Source: Acidobacteriota bacterium (GTDB lineage: Bacteria > Acidobacteriota > Terriglobia > UBA7540). Taken from it: a stretch of DNA of 5,757 nucleotides. The position numbers and the translations under genes are program-made. The stretch covers positions 1 to 5,757 of the forward strand of contig QHZM01000367.1 of assembly GCA_003224665.1 (NCBI GenBank), given 5' to 3'. Shown here piece after piece: positions 1 through 5,450 of this stretch (position 1 is the first letter of the stretch; every line of letters begins with the position of its first letter). Under the pieces are notes generated by a model. That model made no database searches and was not told where the DNA came from. It saw only the letters and a list, made by a program, of their open reading frames with translations.

Positions 1-263
1 TGTTGCGGCCCGGCGTGGTCTGGTTCGGCGAGCCGCTTCCTCCTGACGCGTGGGAGCGGGCAGCGCGCGCCAGCGCGAGCGCCCGCATTTTCCTGGTCAT
101 CGGGACCTCCGCCGTTGTTTATCCCGCGGCAGGCTTGGCTCGAGAGGCTCGCGAAGCCGGGGCCAGACTGGCCATCGTGAATCCGGAGCCGACCCCGCTC
201 GACCCTATGGCGGACTGGGTCCTTCGCGGTCCGTCCGGGGAAATTCTACCGAGACTTCTATGA
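1..263 (+). CDS. cobB: NAD-dependent protein deacylase (Sir2/CobB sirtuin), C-terminal part, cut by window start
   Basis: This is the last 86 codons of a class III sirtuin, which removes acetyl or other acyl groups from protein lysines using NAD+ in the cytoplasm. The codon at position 3 is TTG but reads as an internal Leu: the segment opens with LRPGVVWFGEPLP, the conserved stretch just after the zinc-binding cysteines. GTSAVVYPAAGL (about residues 34-45 of the visible part) and NPEPTPLD (about 60-67) are the NAD-contacting motifs of the Rossmann half. The N-terminal GAG motif, catalytic His and zinc cysteines lie upstream of the window, so activity cannot be judged. The stop TGA (261-263) overlaps the larC start in an ATGA arrangement, implying translational coupling. 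The family is clear. The exact acyl specificity (deacetylase or desuccinylase) cannot be read from this part. Confidence 0.93.
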   Translation, partial: LRPGVVWFGEPLPPDAWERAARASASARIFLVIGTSAVVYPAAGLAREAREAGARLAIVNPEPTPLDPMADWVLRGPSGEILPRLL

Positions 264-1462
264 GACAAGCGTACCTGGACTGTTCGTCGGGGATCAGCGG
301 GGACATGTTCCTCGGGGCGTTGCTCGATGCGGGCGTGGCGCCCCAAAAGCTACTCGATGAGCTCAAGAAAGTCCCCCTGGGCTTCTATGAATTAAAGCGG
401 ACTCGCGCCGTGCGCGGCGGGCTGGTGGGCACGCGCGTGGAGGTCAGCGCGCCTGCGGGTCACCCGGAGCGCAAGCTGGCGGAAATCGAGAGGCTGCTCA
501 AATCGAGTACCCTGACGGGAAGCGTGAAGGGCCGCGCGCTGAAAGTCTTCACGCGGCTGGCGGAGGTCGAAGGGAAGCTGCACAATAAATCTCCCCAGGA
601 AGTCCATTTCCACGAAGTCGGGGCGGTGGACGCCATCGTTGACGTGGTCGGCGTCTGCGCGGGGCTCGAACTCATGGAAGTCTCCGACCTGATTTGTTCG
701 CCGCTGAACGTTGGGGGCGGTCGCGTGCAGACGGAGCACGGGTCGCTGCCGGTCCCCGCGCCCGCCACGGCGGAACTGCTCCAGGGCATCCCGATGTACT
801 CGAGCGGCGTCGAGGCAGAACTCGTGACACCGACGGGCGCGGTCCTTGTGTCCACACTCGCTAAGGGCTTCGGGGCGATGCCTCCCATGAAAGTCGAGCG
901 CATTGGTTATGGCGCCGGAGAAAGAGAAGTGCCGGGCCAGCCCAATGTGGCGCGGCTTTTCCTTGGAGAGAGACTTGAGGCTGCGACAGCCCACCCGGGC
1001 GCGCCCGGAGAAGAGCTGGTCTCTGTGCTCGAAGCCAACCTGGATGACATGAGCCCGCAGCTTTATGGCTACCTCGCGGACCAGGCCCTCTCCCGCGGAG
1101 CGCTGGACGTTACGTGCAGCTCGACCCAGATGAAAAAGAACCGGCCTGGCCTCACCGTGACCATACTGTGCGCACCCGAAAAGAGCGACGACCTTGCCCA
1201 ACTCCTGTTTGAGCAGACCACGACGATTGGCGTCCGGATTTACGAGGCTCGGCGAAAAACCCTGGAGCGCGAACTCGTCCACGTGGAGACGGCGTACGGG
1301 CCGGTCAGGATCAAGGTGGCCAAGCGCGACGGGAAAGTCCTCAACGTTGCGCCCGAATACGAAGATTGCCAGCGACTGGCGACGGAGAATTCTGTCCCTC
1401 TAAAACAGGTTATCCTGGCAGCCCAGCTTGCTTATATGCAGAAGACCTCGTCCGGTCATTGA
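260..1462 (+). CDS. larC: Nickel-pincer cofactor biosynthesis protein LarC (CTP-dependent nickel insertase)
   Basis: LarC catalyses the last step of nickel-pincer nucleotide synthesis, inserting Ni into the dithiolated pyridinium precursor in a CTP-dependent cyclometallation. The product is the cofactor of LarA lactate racemase and related racemases and epimerases. The 400-residue protein has the whole family architecture: D-C-S-S-G-I-S-G-D-M near residues 7-16, HFHEVGAVDAIVD at 116-128, LVTPTGA at 188-194, then the LarC2 (old DUF111) half starting with ANLDDMSPQ at 259-267 and MKKNRPG at 291-297. In Lactiplantibacillus plantarum the LarC1 and LarC2 parts are joined by a programmed frameshift; here they are one continuous frame. 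ATG at 260 is chosen because the family N-terminus (YLDCSSG) starts there; the same frame stays open upstream, but only as a shadow of the sirtuin gene. No larA, larB or larE is visible in the window. Confidence 0.95.
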   Translation: MRQAYLDCSSGISGDMFLGALLDAGVAPQKLLDELKKVPLGFYELKRTRAVRGGLVGTRVEVSAPAGHPERKLAEIERLLKSSTLTGSVKGRALKVFTRLAEVEGKLHNKSPQEVHFHEVGAVDAIVDVVGVCAGLELMEVSDLICSPLNVGGGRVQTEHGSLPVPAPATAELLQGIPMYSSGVEAELVTPTGAVLVSTLAKGFGAMPPMKVERIGYGAGEREVPGQPNVARLFLGERLEAATAHPGAPGEELVSVLEANLDDMSPQLYGYLADQALSRGALDVTCSSTQMKKNRPGLTVTILCAPEKSDDLAQLLFEQTTTIGVRIYEARRKTLERELVHVETAYGPVRIKVAKRDGKVLNVAPEYEDCQRLATENSVPLKQVILAAQLAYMQKTSSGH

Positions 1463-1484
1463 GCCGCTCCGGGTGTCCCGGCTC
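1461..1484 (+). terminator. Short hairpin at the larC stop (weak, no T-run)
   Basis: GAGCCG (1461-1466) can pair with CGGCTC (1479-1484). Alternatively the inner CCGGG (1469-1473) pairs with CCCGG (1477-1481) across a TGT loop. The element overlaps the larC stop codon and sits in the 51-base gap before metG. No T tract follows, so intrinsic termination is doubtful. It may only be a GC-rich structure protecting a 3' end, or chance. Confidence 0.25.
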
Positions 1485-1513
1485 GCATAACCGCCTGCTG
1501 AATTTGTTTCTCC

Positions 1514-2830
1514 ATGAACAAATTCTTTCTCACCACGCCCCTTTATTACGCCAACGCCCGACCCCACGTCGGCTCAGCTTATTCGACGCTTGTCTGTGAC
1601 GCCGTCGCGCGCTACAAGCGGATGTGCGGGTACGACGTCGCGTTTTTGACCGGCACGGACGAGTACGGAGAGAATATCGAGCGGGCCGCGGCTCAGGCGG
1701 GCATCACGCCGAAGGAGCTCGTGGACCGGAATTCCCAGGTCTTCCGCGAGCTCTGGAAGCTCCTCGACATCCGGTACACTCACTTCATCCGCACGACCTC
1801 GCCCGACCACGTGCGCTCCGTGCAGAAAATGATTCGCCGCGCCCAGGACGCGGGATACATTTACAAGGGCAAGTACCAGGGGCGCTACTGCGTTTACGAC
1901 AACCTCTACGTATCGGACTCCACCGATCCCGTCAATTGCCCGACGTGCGGCCGCCCCGCGGAACTGAAGAACGAAGAAAACTATTTCTTTAAGCTTTCGG
2001 CTTTTCAGGACCGCCTGCTGGGGCACTACGAAAAATTCCCGGCGTTCGTCCAACCGGCTTTCCGCCGCAACGAAGTGGTGAGCTTCGTCAGGGGCGGCCT
2101 GCGCGACATTTCCGTCAGCCGCAGGACCCTGAAGTGGGGCGTCCCCTGGCCCGGGGACGACGCCCACGTGGTTTACGTCTGGTACGACGCCTTGACGGGC
2201 TACCTGACCGGCACCGGGTTTGCGGAGGGTGAGAAGGGAAGCGAGCAATTTCAAAAGTACTGGCCCGCCGACCTCCACATGATGGCGAAGGAAATCATCC
2301 GCTTCCATGCCGTGTACTGGCCGGCGTTCCTGATGGCCGCGGGCCTGCCCCTGCCGAAGACTGTTTTCGCCCACGGCTGGCTGCTCTTCGAGCAGGACAA
2401 GATGAGCAAGTCGAAGGGGAACGTGGTGTATCCGGAGCCCATCGTGGAAGTCCTGGGCGCGGATGCGCTCCGCTACTATCTGCTGCGCGATGTTCCTTTC
2501 GGACAGGACTCGAGTTTCTCTTACGAAGGGCTGATCCAGCGCTTCAATTCCGACCTGGCCAACGACCTCGGGAACCTCGCTAACCGGACCGTCGCGATGC
2601 TCAACCGATACTTCGACGGCAAGCTGGTTCCTTCCGGAGATTTAGGGGATGAGGAGATGGAGGCACGGCGAGAAATTTCTGAGCTGGCCGCTCGTAACCT
2701 GGCTGAATTCCGGGCGTGTTTCGATGCCTGTCTCTACGGTGATGCTCGCGCCCGTGATTCCTCAGAGCGCCGAACGATTGTGGAAACAGCTTGGCTGCGG
2801 GGGCAAGCTCGAAGACCAGCACCTCGATGA
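1514..2830 (+). CDS. metG: Methionine-tRNA ligase, N-terminal catalytic part of a frameshifted metG
   Basis: This part encodes the class I catalytic core that activates methionine with ATP and charges tRNA-Met. The start MNKFFLTTPLYY matches the family N-terminus. The HIGH-type signature is H18-V-G-S21, the HIGS form also known from cyanobacterial enzymes. The connective insert has C126-x2-D129 and C142-P-T-C145, a zinc-knuckle-like set in which Asp replaces one Cys. K296-M-S-K-S300 is the ATP-binding loop. The anticodon-binding helices begin normally, with N354-L-A-N-R358 at the position of the anticodon-reading Asn/Arg pair of E. coli MetG. Homology ends near residue 404-405 (AEFRACFDA). 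The remaining roughly 33 codons to the TGA at 2828-2830 are out-of-frame readthrough. The rest of the gene continues in the next frame (2739-3350). No Shine-Dalgarno is evident before the ATG (the upstream bases are pyrimidine-rich). As written, this half lacks the end of the anticodon domain and the C-terminal tRNA-binding domain. Confidence 0.9.
   Translation: MNKFFLTTPLYYANARPHVGSAYSTLVCDAVARYKRMCGYDVAFLTGTDEYGENIERAAAQAGITPKELVDRNSQVFRELWKLLDIRYTHFIRTTSPDHVRSVQKMIRRAQDAGYIYKGKYQGRYCVYDNLYVSDSTDPVNCPTCGRPAELKNEENYFFKLSAFQDRLLGHYEKFPAFVQPAFRRNEVVSFVRGGLRDISVSRRTLKWGVPWPGDDAHVVYVWYDALTGYLTGTGFAEGEKGSEQFQKYWPADLHMMAKEIIRFHAVYWPAFLMAAGLPLPKTVFAHGWLLFEQDKMSKSKGNVVYPEPIVEVLGADALRYYLLRDVPFGQDSSFSYEGLIQRFNSDLANDLGNLANRTVAMLNRYFDGKLVPSGDLGDEEMEARREISELAARNLAEFRACFDACLYGDARARDSSERRTIVETAWLRGQARRPAPR
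2723..2739 (+). other. metG: Breakpoint in metG: out-of-frame deletion of about 150-160 bases
   Basis: Before this point the + frame reads ISELAARNLAEFRACFDA, the first helix of the MetRS anticodon-binding domain. After it, the next frame reads TVMLAPVIPQSAERLWKQLG, the last helix. In Bacillus subtilis MetS these two segments are separated by about 50 residues, including the NKYIDETAPW helix whose Trp reads the anticodon. Neither frame encodes that segment here. The frame change requires a lost length of 3n+2, so a value near 155-160 bases fits. The missing segment is inferred from recalled family sequences. Whether this is a true mutation or an assembly gap cannot be told from the window. 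Confidence 0.72.
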
Positions 2831-3350
2831 CCTTCGGTGGGGCGGGCTAAACCCCGGCACACGCGTTGCAAAGGCGGAGGTGATCTTCCCGCGGCTCGAG
2901 AAAGAAGCGACGCTCGATAAGATTCGCAACCTCGCAGGGGCTGAGCGGGCCCAGCCGCCCGCGGCCCCTCAGCAAGCGGCGGCAAAGGAGGTCACAACTA
3001 GCGTGGAACAACAACCGGACCAGAAGATTTCAATCGAGGACTTCGCCAAAGTTGAAATGCGGGTGGGCGAAGTGCTTTCGGCCGAGCGCGTGCCCGGCGC
3101 GCAGAGGCTCTTGAAAGTGATGGTGGATATCGGCAGCGAAGTCCGTCAGGTCGTGGCCGGCATCGCCGAGCATTACCAGCCCGAGGATTTGATCGGGATG
3201 AAGCTTGTCGTGGTGTCCAACCTCGAGCCTCGCAAGCTGCGCGGGGTCGAATCCAATGGTATGATTCTGGCAGCCTCCGCAGGGGAGCAGGGGAAGCCCG
3301 TCCTGGTCACCTTTAAGGAAGAAGTGCCGAAGGGGGCGAGGCTTAAGTAG
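2739..3350 (+). CDS. metG: Methionine-tRNA ligase, C-terminal part (end of anticodon domain plus tRNA-binding domain), displaced frame
   Basis: This is the continuation of metG in a different frame, about 203 residues. It begins with VMLAPVIPQSAERLW, the last anticodon-domain helix. A Pro/Ala/Gln-rich linker follows (around 2938-3020), then a complete EMAP/Trbp111-type OB-fold tRNA-binding domain: ISIEDFAKVEMRVGEV, RQVVAGIAEHYQPEDLIG, NLEPRKLRGVESNGMILAAS, and the terminal EVPKGARLK. In family members this domain dimerises MetRS and adds non-specific tRNA affinity. The first base given is where homology resumes, not a proven start. The frame is open further upstream to an ATG at 2649, but that stretch is a shadow of the N-terminal part. 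The two fragments plus the missing segment total about 660 residues, the usual length of this MetRS type. An internal GTG at 3003 could express the tRNA-binding domain alone. Confidence 0.82.
   Translation: MMLAPVIPQSAERLWKQLGCGGKLEDQHLDDLRWGGLNPGTRVAKAEVIFPRLEKEATLDKIRNLAGAERAQPPAAPQQAAAKEVTTSVEQQPDQKISIEDFAKVEMRVGEVLSAERVPGAQRLLKVMVDIGSEVRQVVAGIAEHYQPEDLIGMKLVVVSNLEPRKLRGVESNGMILAASAGEQGKPVLVTFKEEVPKGARLK
2984..2992 (+). promoter_or_regulatory. Strong Shine-Dalgarno-like site inside metG
   Basis: AAAGGAGGT matches the 16S rRNA anti-Shine-Dalgarno complement at eight consecutive bases (AAGGAGGT). Ten bases downstream is an in-frame GTG (3003) that would start a 115-residue protein beginning (M)EQQPDQKISIEDF, which is exactly the isolated tRNA-binding domain. 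The spacing is somewhat longer than ideal, and the same bases encode Ala-Lys-Glu-Val of the linker, so chance is possible. Confidence 0.4.
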
Positions 3351-3356
3351 CCTGTC

Positions 3357-3394
3357 CGGCCCGGGGCCGAGGTGGCGCGCCACGCGGCCCCCGG
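3357..3394 (+). terminator. GC-rich hairpin in the metG-tatD spacer, terminator-like without T-run
   Basis: CCGGGGCCG (3361-3369) pairs with CGGCCCCCGG (3385-3394) with one bulged C. Inside lies the perfect 12-base palindrome GTGGCGCGCCAC (3372-3383), giving about 13 paired positions closed by a CGCG loop. A smaller competing hairpin, CGGCC (3357-3361) with GGCCG (3365-3369), uses the same left arm. No T tract follows. Its place directly after the metG stop suggests a transcript 3' end or processing element. Confidence 0.45.
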
Positions 3395-3438
3395 CGGCGA
3401 GACCAGTCCCGCGGCAACGGCAACCTGCAGGTCATAGC

Positions 3439-4224
3439 GTGCCGAACTTATTGCTCGATTCCCACGCCCATCTCGACCATTCGGACTTTGACGCGGACCG
3501 CGATGCGGTCATCATGCGCGCCCGCGCCGCCGGCCTCCAGTACCTGCTGTCCATCGGCGGAGGCGACGGGCCCGATCACATGGACGAGGCCCTCTCCATC
3601 GCCAAGCGTTATGAGTGGATATACGCCACGGTCGGCGTCCACCCGCACGAAGCGAGGCAGGCCGAGGACCGCCACTTCGACATGCTCCGCTCAGCGGTGG
3701 GCGACCCCAAAGTTGTGGCCATCGGAGAAATCGGGCTCGATTACCACTATGACCATTCGCCTCGCGACGTCCAGAAGCGTGTCCTGATCCGGCAACTTGA
3801 ACTCGCCCGTGAGGTAAAACTCCCGATCGTGATCCATTGCCGCGAGGCCTGGAGCGATTTGCGGCAGATCATCGGCGAGCACTGGGCGCGCGCGGGGTTT
3901 GGAGGCTTCCTCCATTGTTTCTCCGGAAGCCGGGAAGACGCGGTCGCGTTCCTCGACTGGGGCTTTCTGCTCTCTTTTGCGGGCAACCTGACCTTCAAGA
4001 AAGCGGAGCCGCTCCGCGCCGTCGCTCGTGAAGTCCCCGTTGACCGCCTGCTGTCGGAAACGGACAGTCCTTATCTTGCGCCTGCTCCCTACAGAGGAAA
4101 ACGGAACGAGCCGGCTTACGTTCTCGAAGTCACCCGGGAGCTCGCCTCCCTCCACAACTTGAGCGAAGAAGACATGGGCCGCCAGGCCGTGGCAAACTTT
4201 GCTCGTTTATTCCGATTGGAATAA
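3439..4224 (+). CDS. tatD: TatD-family metal-dependent deoxyribonuclease (YcfH/YabD type)
   Basis: This is a 261-residue TIM-barrel amidohydrolase-like nuclease, probably cytoplasmic and acting on DNA 3' ends with divalent metals. All expected metal ligands are present: H9-A-H11 in DSHAHLDH, E97 in GEIGLDYHYD, H133 in IVIHCRE, H159 in GFLHCFSG and D209 in SETDSPYLAP. Length and the ending (ANFARLFRLE) are typical, so the gene looks intact. GTG at 3439 is chosen because PNLLLDSHAHLD matches the family N-terminus; only a weak AGGT (3429-3432) precedes it. The GEIGLDYHYD form resembles YcfH/YabD more than E. coli TatD itself. Position right after metG repeats a widespread order (for example metS-yabD in Bacillus). 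Despite the name, the family has no required role in Tat protein export. Confidence 0.94.
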   Translation: MPNLLLDSHAHLDHSDFDADRDAVIMRARAAGLQYLLSIGGGDGPDHMDEALSIAKRYEWIYATVGVHPHEARQAEDRHFDMLRSAVGDPKVVAIGEIGLDYHYDHSPRDVQKRVLIRQLELAREVKLPIVIHCREAWSDLRQIIGEHWARAGFGGFLHCFSGSREDAVAFLDWGFLLSFAGNLTFKKAEPLRAVAREVPVDRLLSETDSPYLAPAPYRGKRNEPAYVLEVTRELASLHNLSEEDMGRQAVANFARLFRLE

Positions 4225-4283
4225 GCAGCGCAGAATGCCGCGGGACGCACGAGGCCCGCGCGGTCGCCGCTCGCTGGGCAGAA

Positions 4284-4310
4284 GGCCGGCATCCAAACGG
4301 TCGTCCGGCC
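4284..4310 (+). terminator. Weak terminator-like hairpin after tatD
   Basis: GGCCGG (4284-4289) is perfectly complementary to CCGGCC (4305-4310) across a 15-base loop, followed by a pyrimidine-rich tract (4313-4328) containing TTTT at 4321-4324. The long loop and distant T-run make it a weak candidate, but it lies in the longest non-coding gap of the window (4225-4433). Apart from the possible promoter and ribosome binding site listed separately, I see nothing else in that gap. Confidence 0.3.
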
Positions 4311-4323
4311 AACTTCCCACTTT

Positions 4324-4352
4324 TCTTCAGGCAAGTTTTGTGGGAATATCTA
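4324..4352 (+). promoter_or_regulatory. Possible promoter for the polyprenyl synthase gene
   Basis: TATCTA (4347-4352) resembles a sigma-70 -10 box and lies in the most AT-rich patch of the gap. Seventeen bases upstream, TCTTCA (4324-4329) matches the -35 consensus only poorly. The leader would be roughly 75 bases. The main support is the 209-base gap, unusually long for this window, and the local base composition. Confidence 0.25.
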
Positions 4353-4420
4353 AAGCTCTCGGACCCATCCTCCGGTTAAAGCTACCGGGTAGATTCCGGT
4401 TCTGGGGCTGACGAGACGGC

Positions 4421-4424
4421 GGAG
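4421..4424 (+). promoter_or_regulatory. Ribosome binding site fixing the TTG start of the polyprenyl synthase
   Basis: GGAG ends nine bases before the TTG at 4434. No ATG or GTG in the same frame gives a better N-terminus, so this site supports the TTG start. Confidence 0.55.
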
Positions 4425-4433
4425 AATCGGCGC

Positions 4434-5426
4434 TTGGCAACCACCAGGAATCTCACAGCCAGCGAAGTATTTGACCTGGTCCGCTCGGACCTCCAGAAGG
4501 TGGAGGAAGAGTTCTCGCAGCAGACCGTCTCGAGTGTGCGCCCCATCACGGAGATTGGTCAGTACCTGCACTTGAACGGCGGCAAGCGGATCAGGCCGGC
4601 GCTGGTGCTGCTCTCTTGCAAGATGTGCGGGTACGAGGGTGCTTCCGCCCTCCGCCTCGGCTCCGTCGTCGAGCTCCTCCACACAGCGACGCTCGTTCAC
4701 GATGACGTGATTGACCAGGCTGAAATTCGGCGGGGTCATCCCTCGACCAACTCGCGTTGGGGCAACCATACGAGCGTCCTGGCCGGCGACTGGCTTTACA
4801 TGCAGGCCTTCAACATCGCTCTGGCCGAGCGCAATTTCAAAATCCTCGACCTCCTGATCGGGCTGACCCAGGTGATGGTGGAAGGAGAGCTGCTCCAGCT
4901 CAACCGGCTCCGCAAGCTGGATATTTCTGAAGACGAATATTTCGAAGTGGCCTATCGCAAGACCGCGTGCCTGTTCTCGGCTTGCCTGCGGCTGGGCGCG
5001 CTGCTGGCCGGAAGGAGCGAAGAAGAGGAGATCAAGCTGGGCGCTTACGGGGCCGACCTCGGGCTGGCGTTCCAGCTCGTGGACGATGTCCTCGACTTCA
5101 TCTCGTCGGAAGACGTTCTCGGGAAACCCATCGGCAGCGATTTGCGCGAAGGCAAGGTGACGCTGCCGCTCATCTATCTGTTGCAAAAGTGCCGTCCCGA
5201 GGAAGCGAAGAAGATCTCCTGCGTGCTCGAGGAGGGCGGTTTCCACACCGTGAAGTTCAGCGAGATCCTCGAGCTGGTCGAGCAGTACGGGACTTTGCGC
5301 CTCGCCCGCTCGAAGGCGCAGAAGCTCGCGGAGCGCGCCAGGAGCTGCCTGGAAGGCTTCCCCGATTCCCAGTACAAGGACGCCCTGCGGTCCCTTCCCG
5401 AGTTCATCGTCGAGCGCGACTCTTGA
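4434..5426 (+). CDS. Long-chain all-trans polyprenyl diphosphate synthase (octaprenyl/heptaprenyl type)
   Basis: This is a 330-residue trans-isoprenyl diphosphate synthase that adds isopentenyl diphosphate units to an allylic primer, probably to build the side chain of menaquinone or another quinone. Visible motifs are GGKR (49-52, IPP binding), the first Asp-rich motif D90-D-V-I-D94 followed by R99-R100, GDWLYMQAF (118-126), and the second Asp-rich motif D217-D-V-L-D221 in FQLVDDVLDF. Small residues Ala85 and Thr86 sit five and four positions before the first motif, as in E. coli IspB, which argues for a long product rather than C15 or C20. Chain length cannot be fixed further, so no symbol is given (ispB or hepT type). 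The start is TTG with GGAG nine bases upstream. The gene is intact, and the next gene begins 24 bases after its stop, so the two are probably co-transcribed. Confidence 0.93.
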   Translation: MATTRNLTASEVFDLVRSDLQKVEEEFSQQTVSSVRPITEIGQYLHLNGGKRIRPALVLLSCKMCGYEGASALRLGSVVELLHTATLVHDDVIDQAEIRRGHPSTNSRWGNHTSVLAGDWLYMQAFNIALAERNFKILDLLIGLTQVMVEGELLQLNRLRKLDISEDEYFEVAYRKTACLFSACLRLGALLAGRSEEEEIKLGAYGADLGLAFQLVDDVLDFISSEDVLGKPIGSDLREGKVTLPLIYLLQKCRPEEAKKISCVLEEGGFHTVKFSEILELVEQYGTLRLARSKAQKLAERARSCLEGFPDSQYKDALRSLPEFIVERDS

Positions 5427-5450
5427 CCCGCGGCATCGCCCCGCCCGGGC

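Noticed and set aside
50..259. An N-terminal extension of LarC by 70 residues from an upstream ATG
   Set aside because: The extra stretch overlaps the sirtuin in another frame and reads as Arg/Ser-rich nonsense. LarC homology starts at the ATG at 260.
1133..1138. AAAAAG run in larC as a possible slippery frameshift site
   Set aside because: The frame is intact on both sides, the run encodes the conserved MKKN motif, and it is not at the LarC1-LarC2 junction where recoding occurs in other species.
392..1282. A 296-codon open frame on the - strand opposite larC
   Set aside because: Shadow of larC with Arg/His-rich composition and no family resemblance.
1574..2374. A 266-codon open frame on the - strand opposite metG
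   Set aside because: Shadow of the metG catalytic core, with no motif and no plausible ribosome binding site.
2649..2738. ATG at 2649 as the true start of a separate downstream gene
   Set aside because: The first 30 codons from this ATG are an out-of-frame reading of metG, and the first family-like residues appear only at 2739, inside a MetRS helix. A broken metG explains it better than a new gene.
4371..4401. Direct repeat TCCGGTT at 4371-4377 and 4395-4401
   Set aside because: Only seven bases, two copies, in GC-rich DNA; chance is sufficient.
4199..4411. A 70-codon + strand frame spanning the tatD end and the gap
   Set aside because: It starts inside tatD, has Arg/Gly/Pro-rich composition, no ribosome binding site and no recognisable domain.
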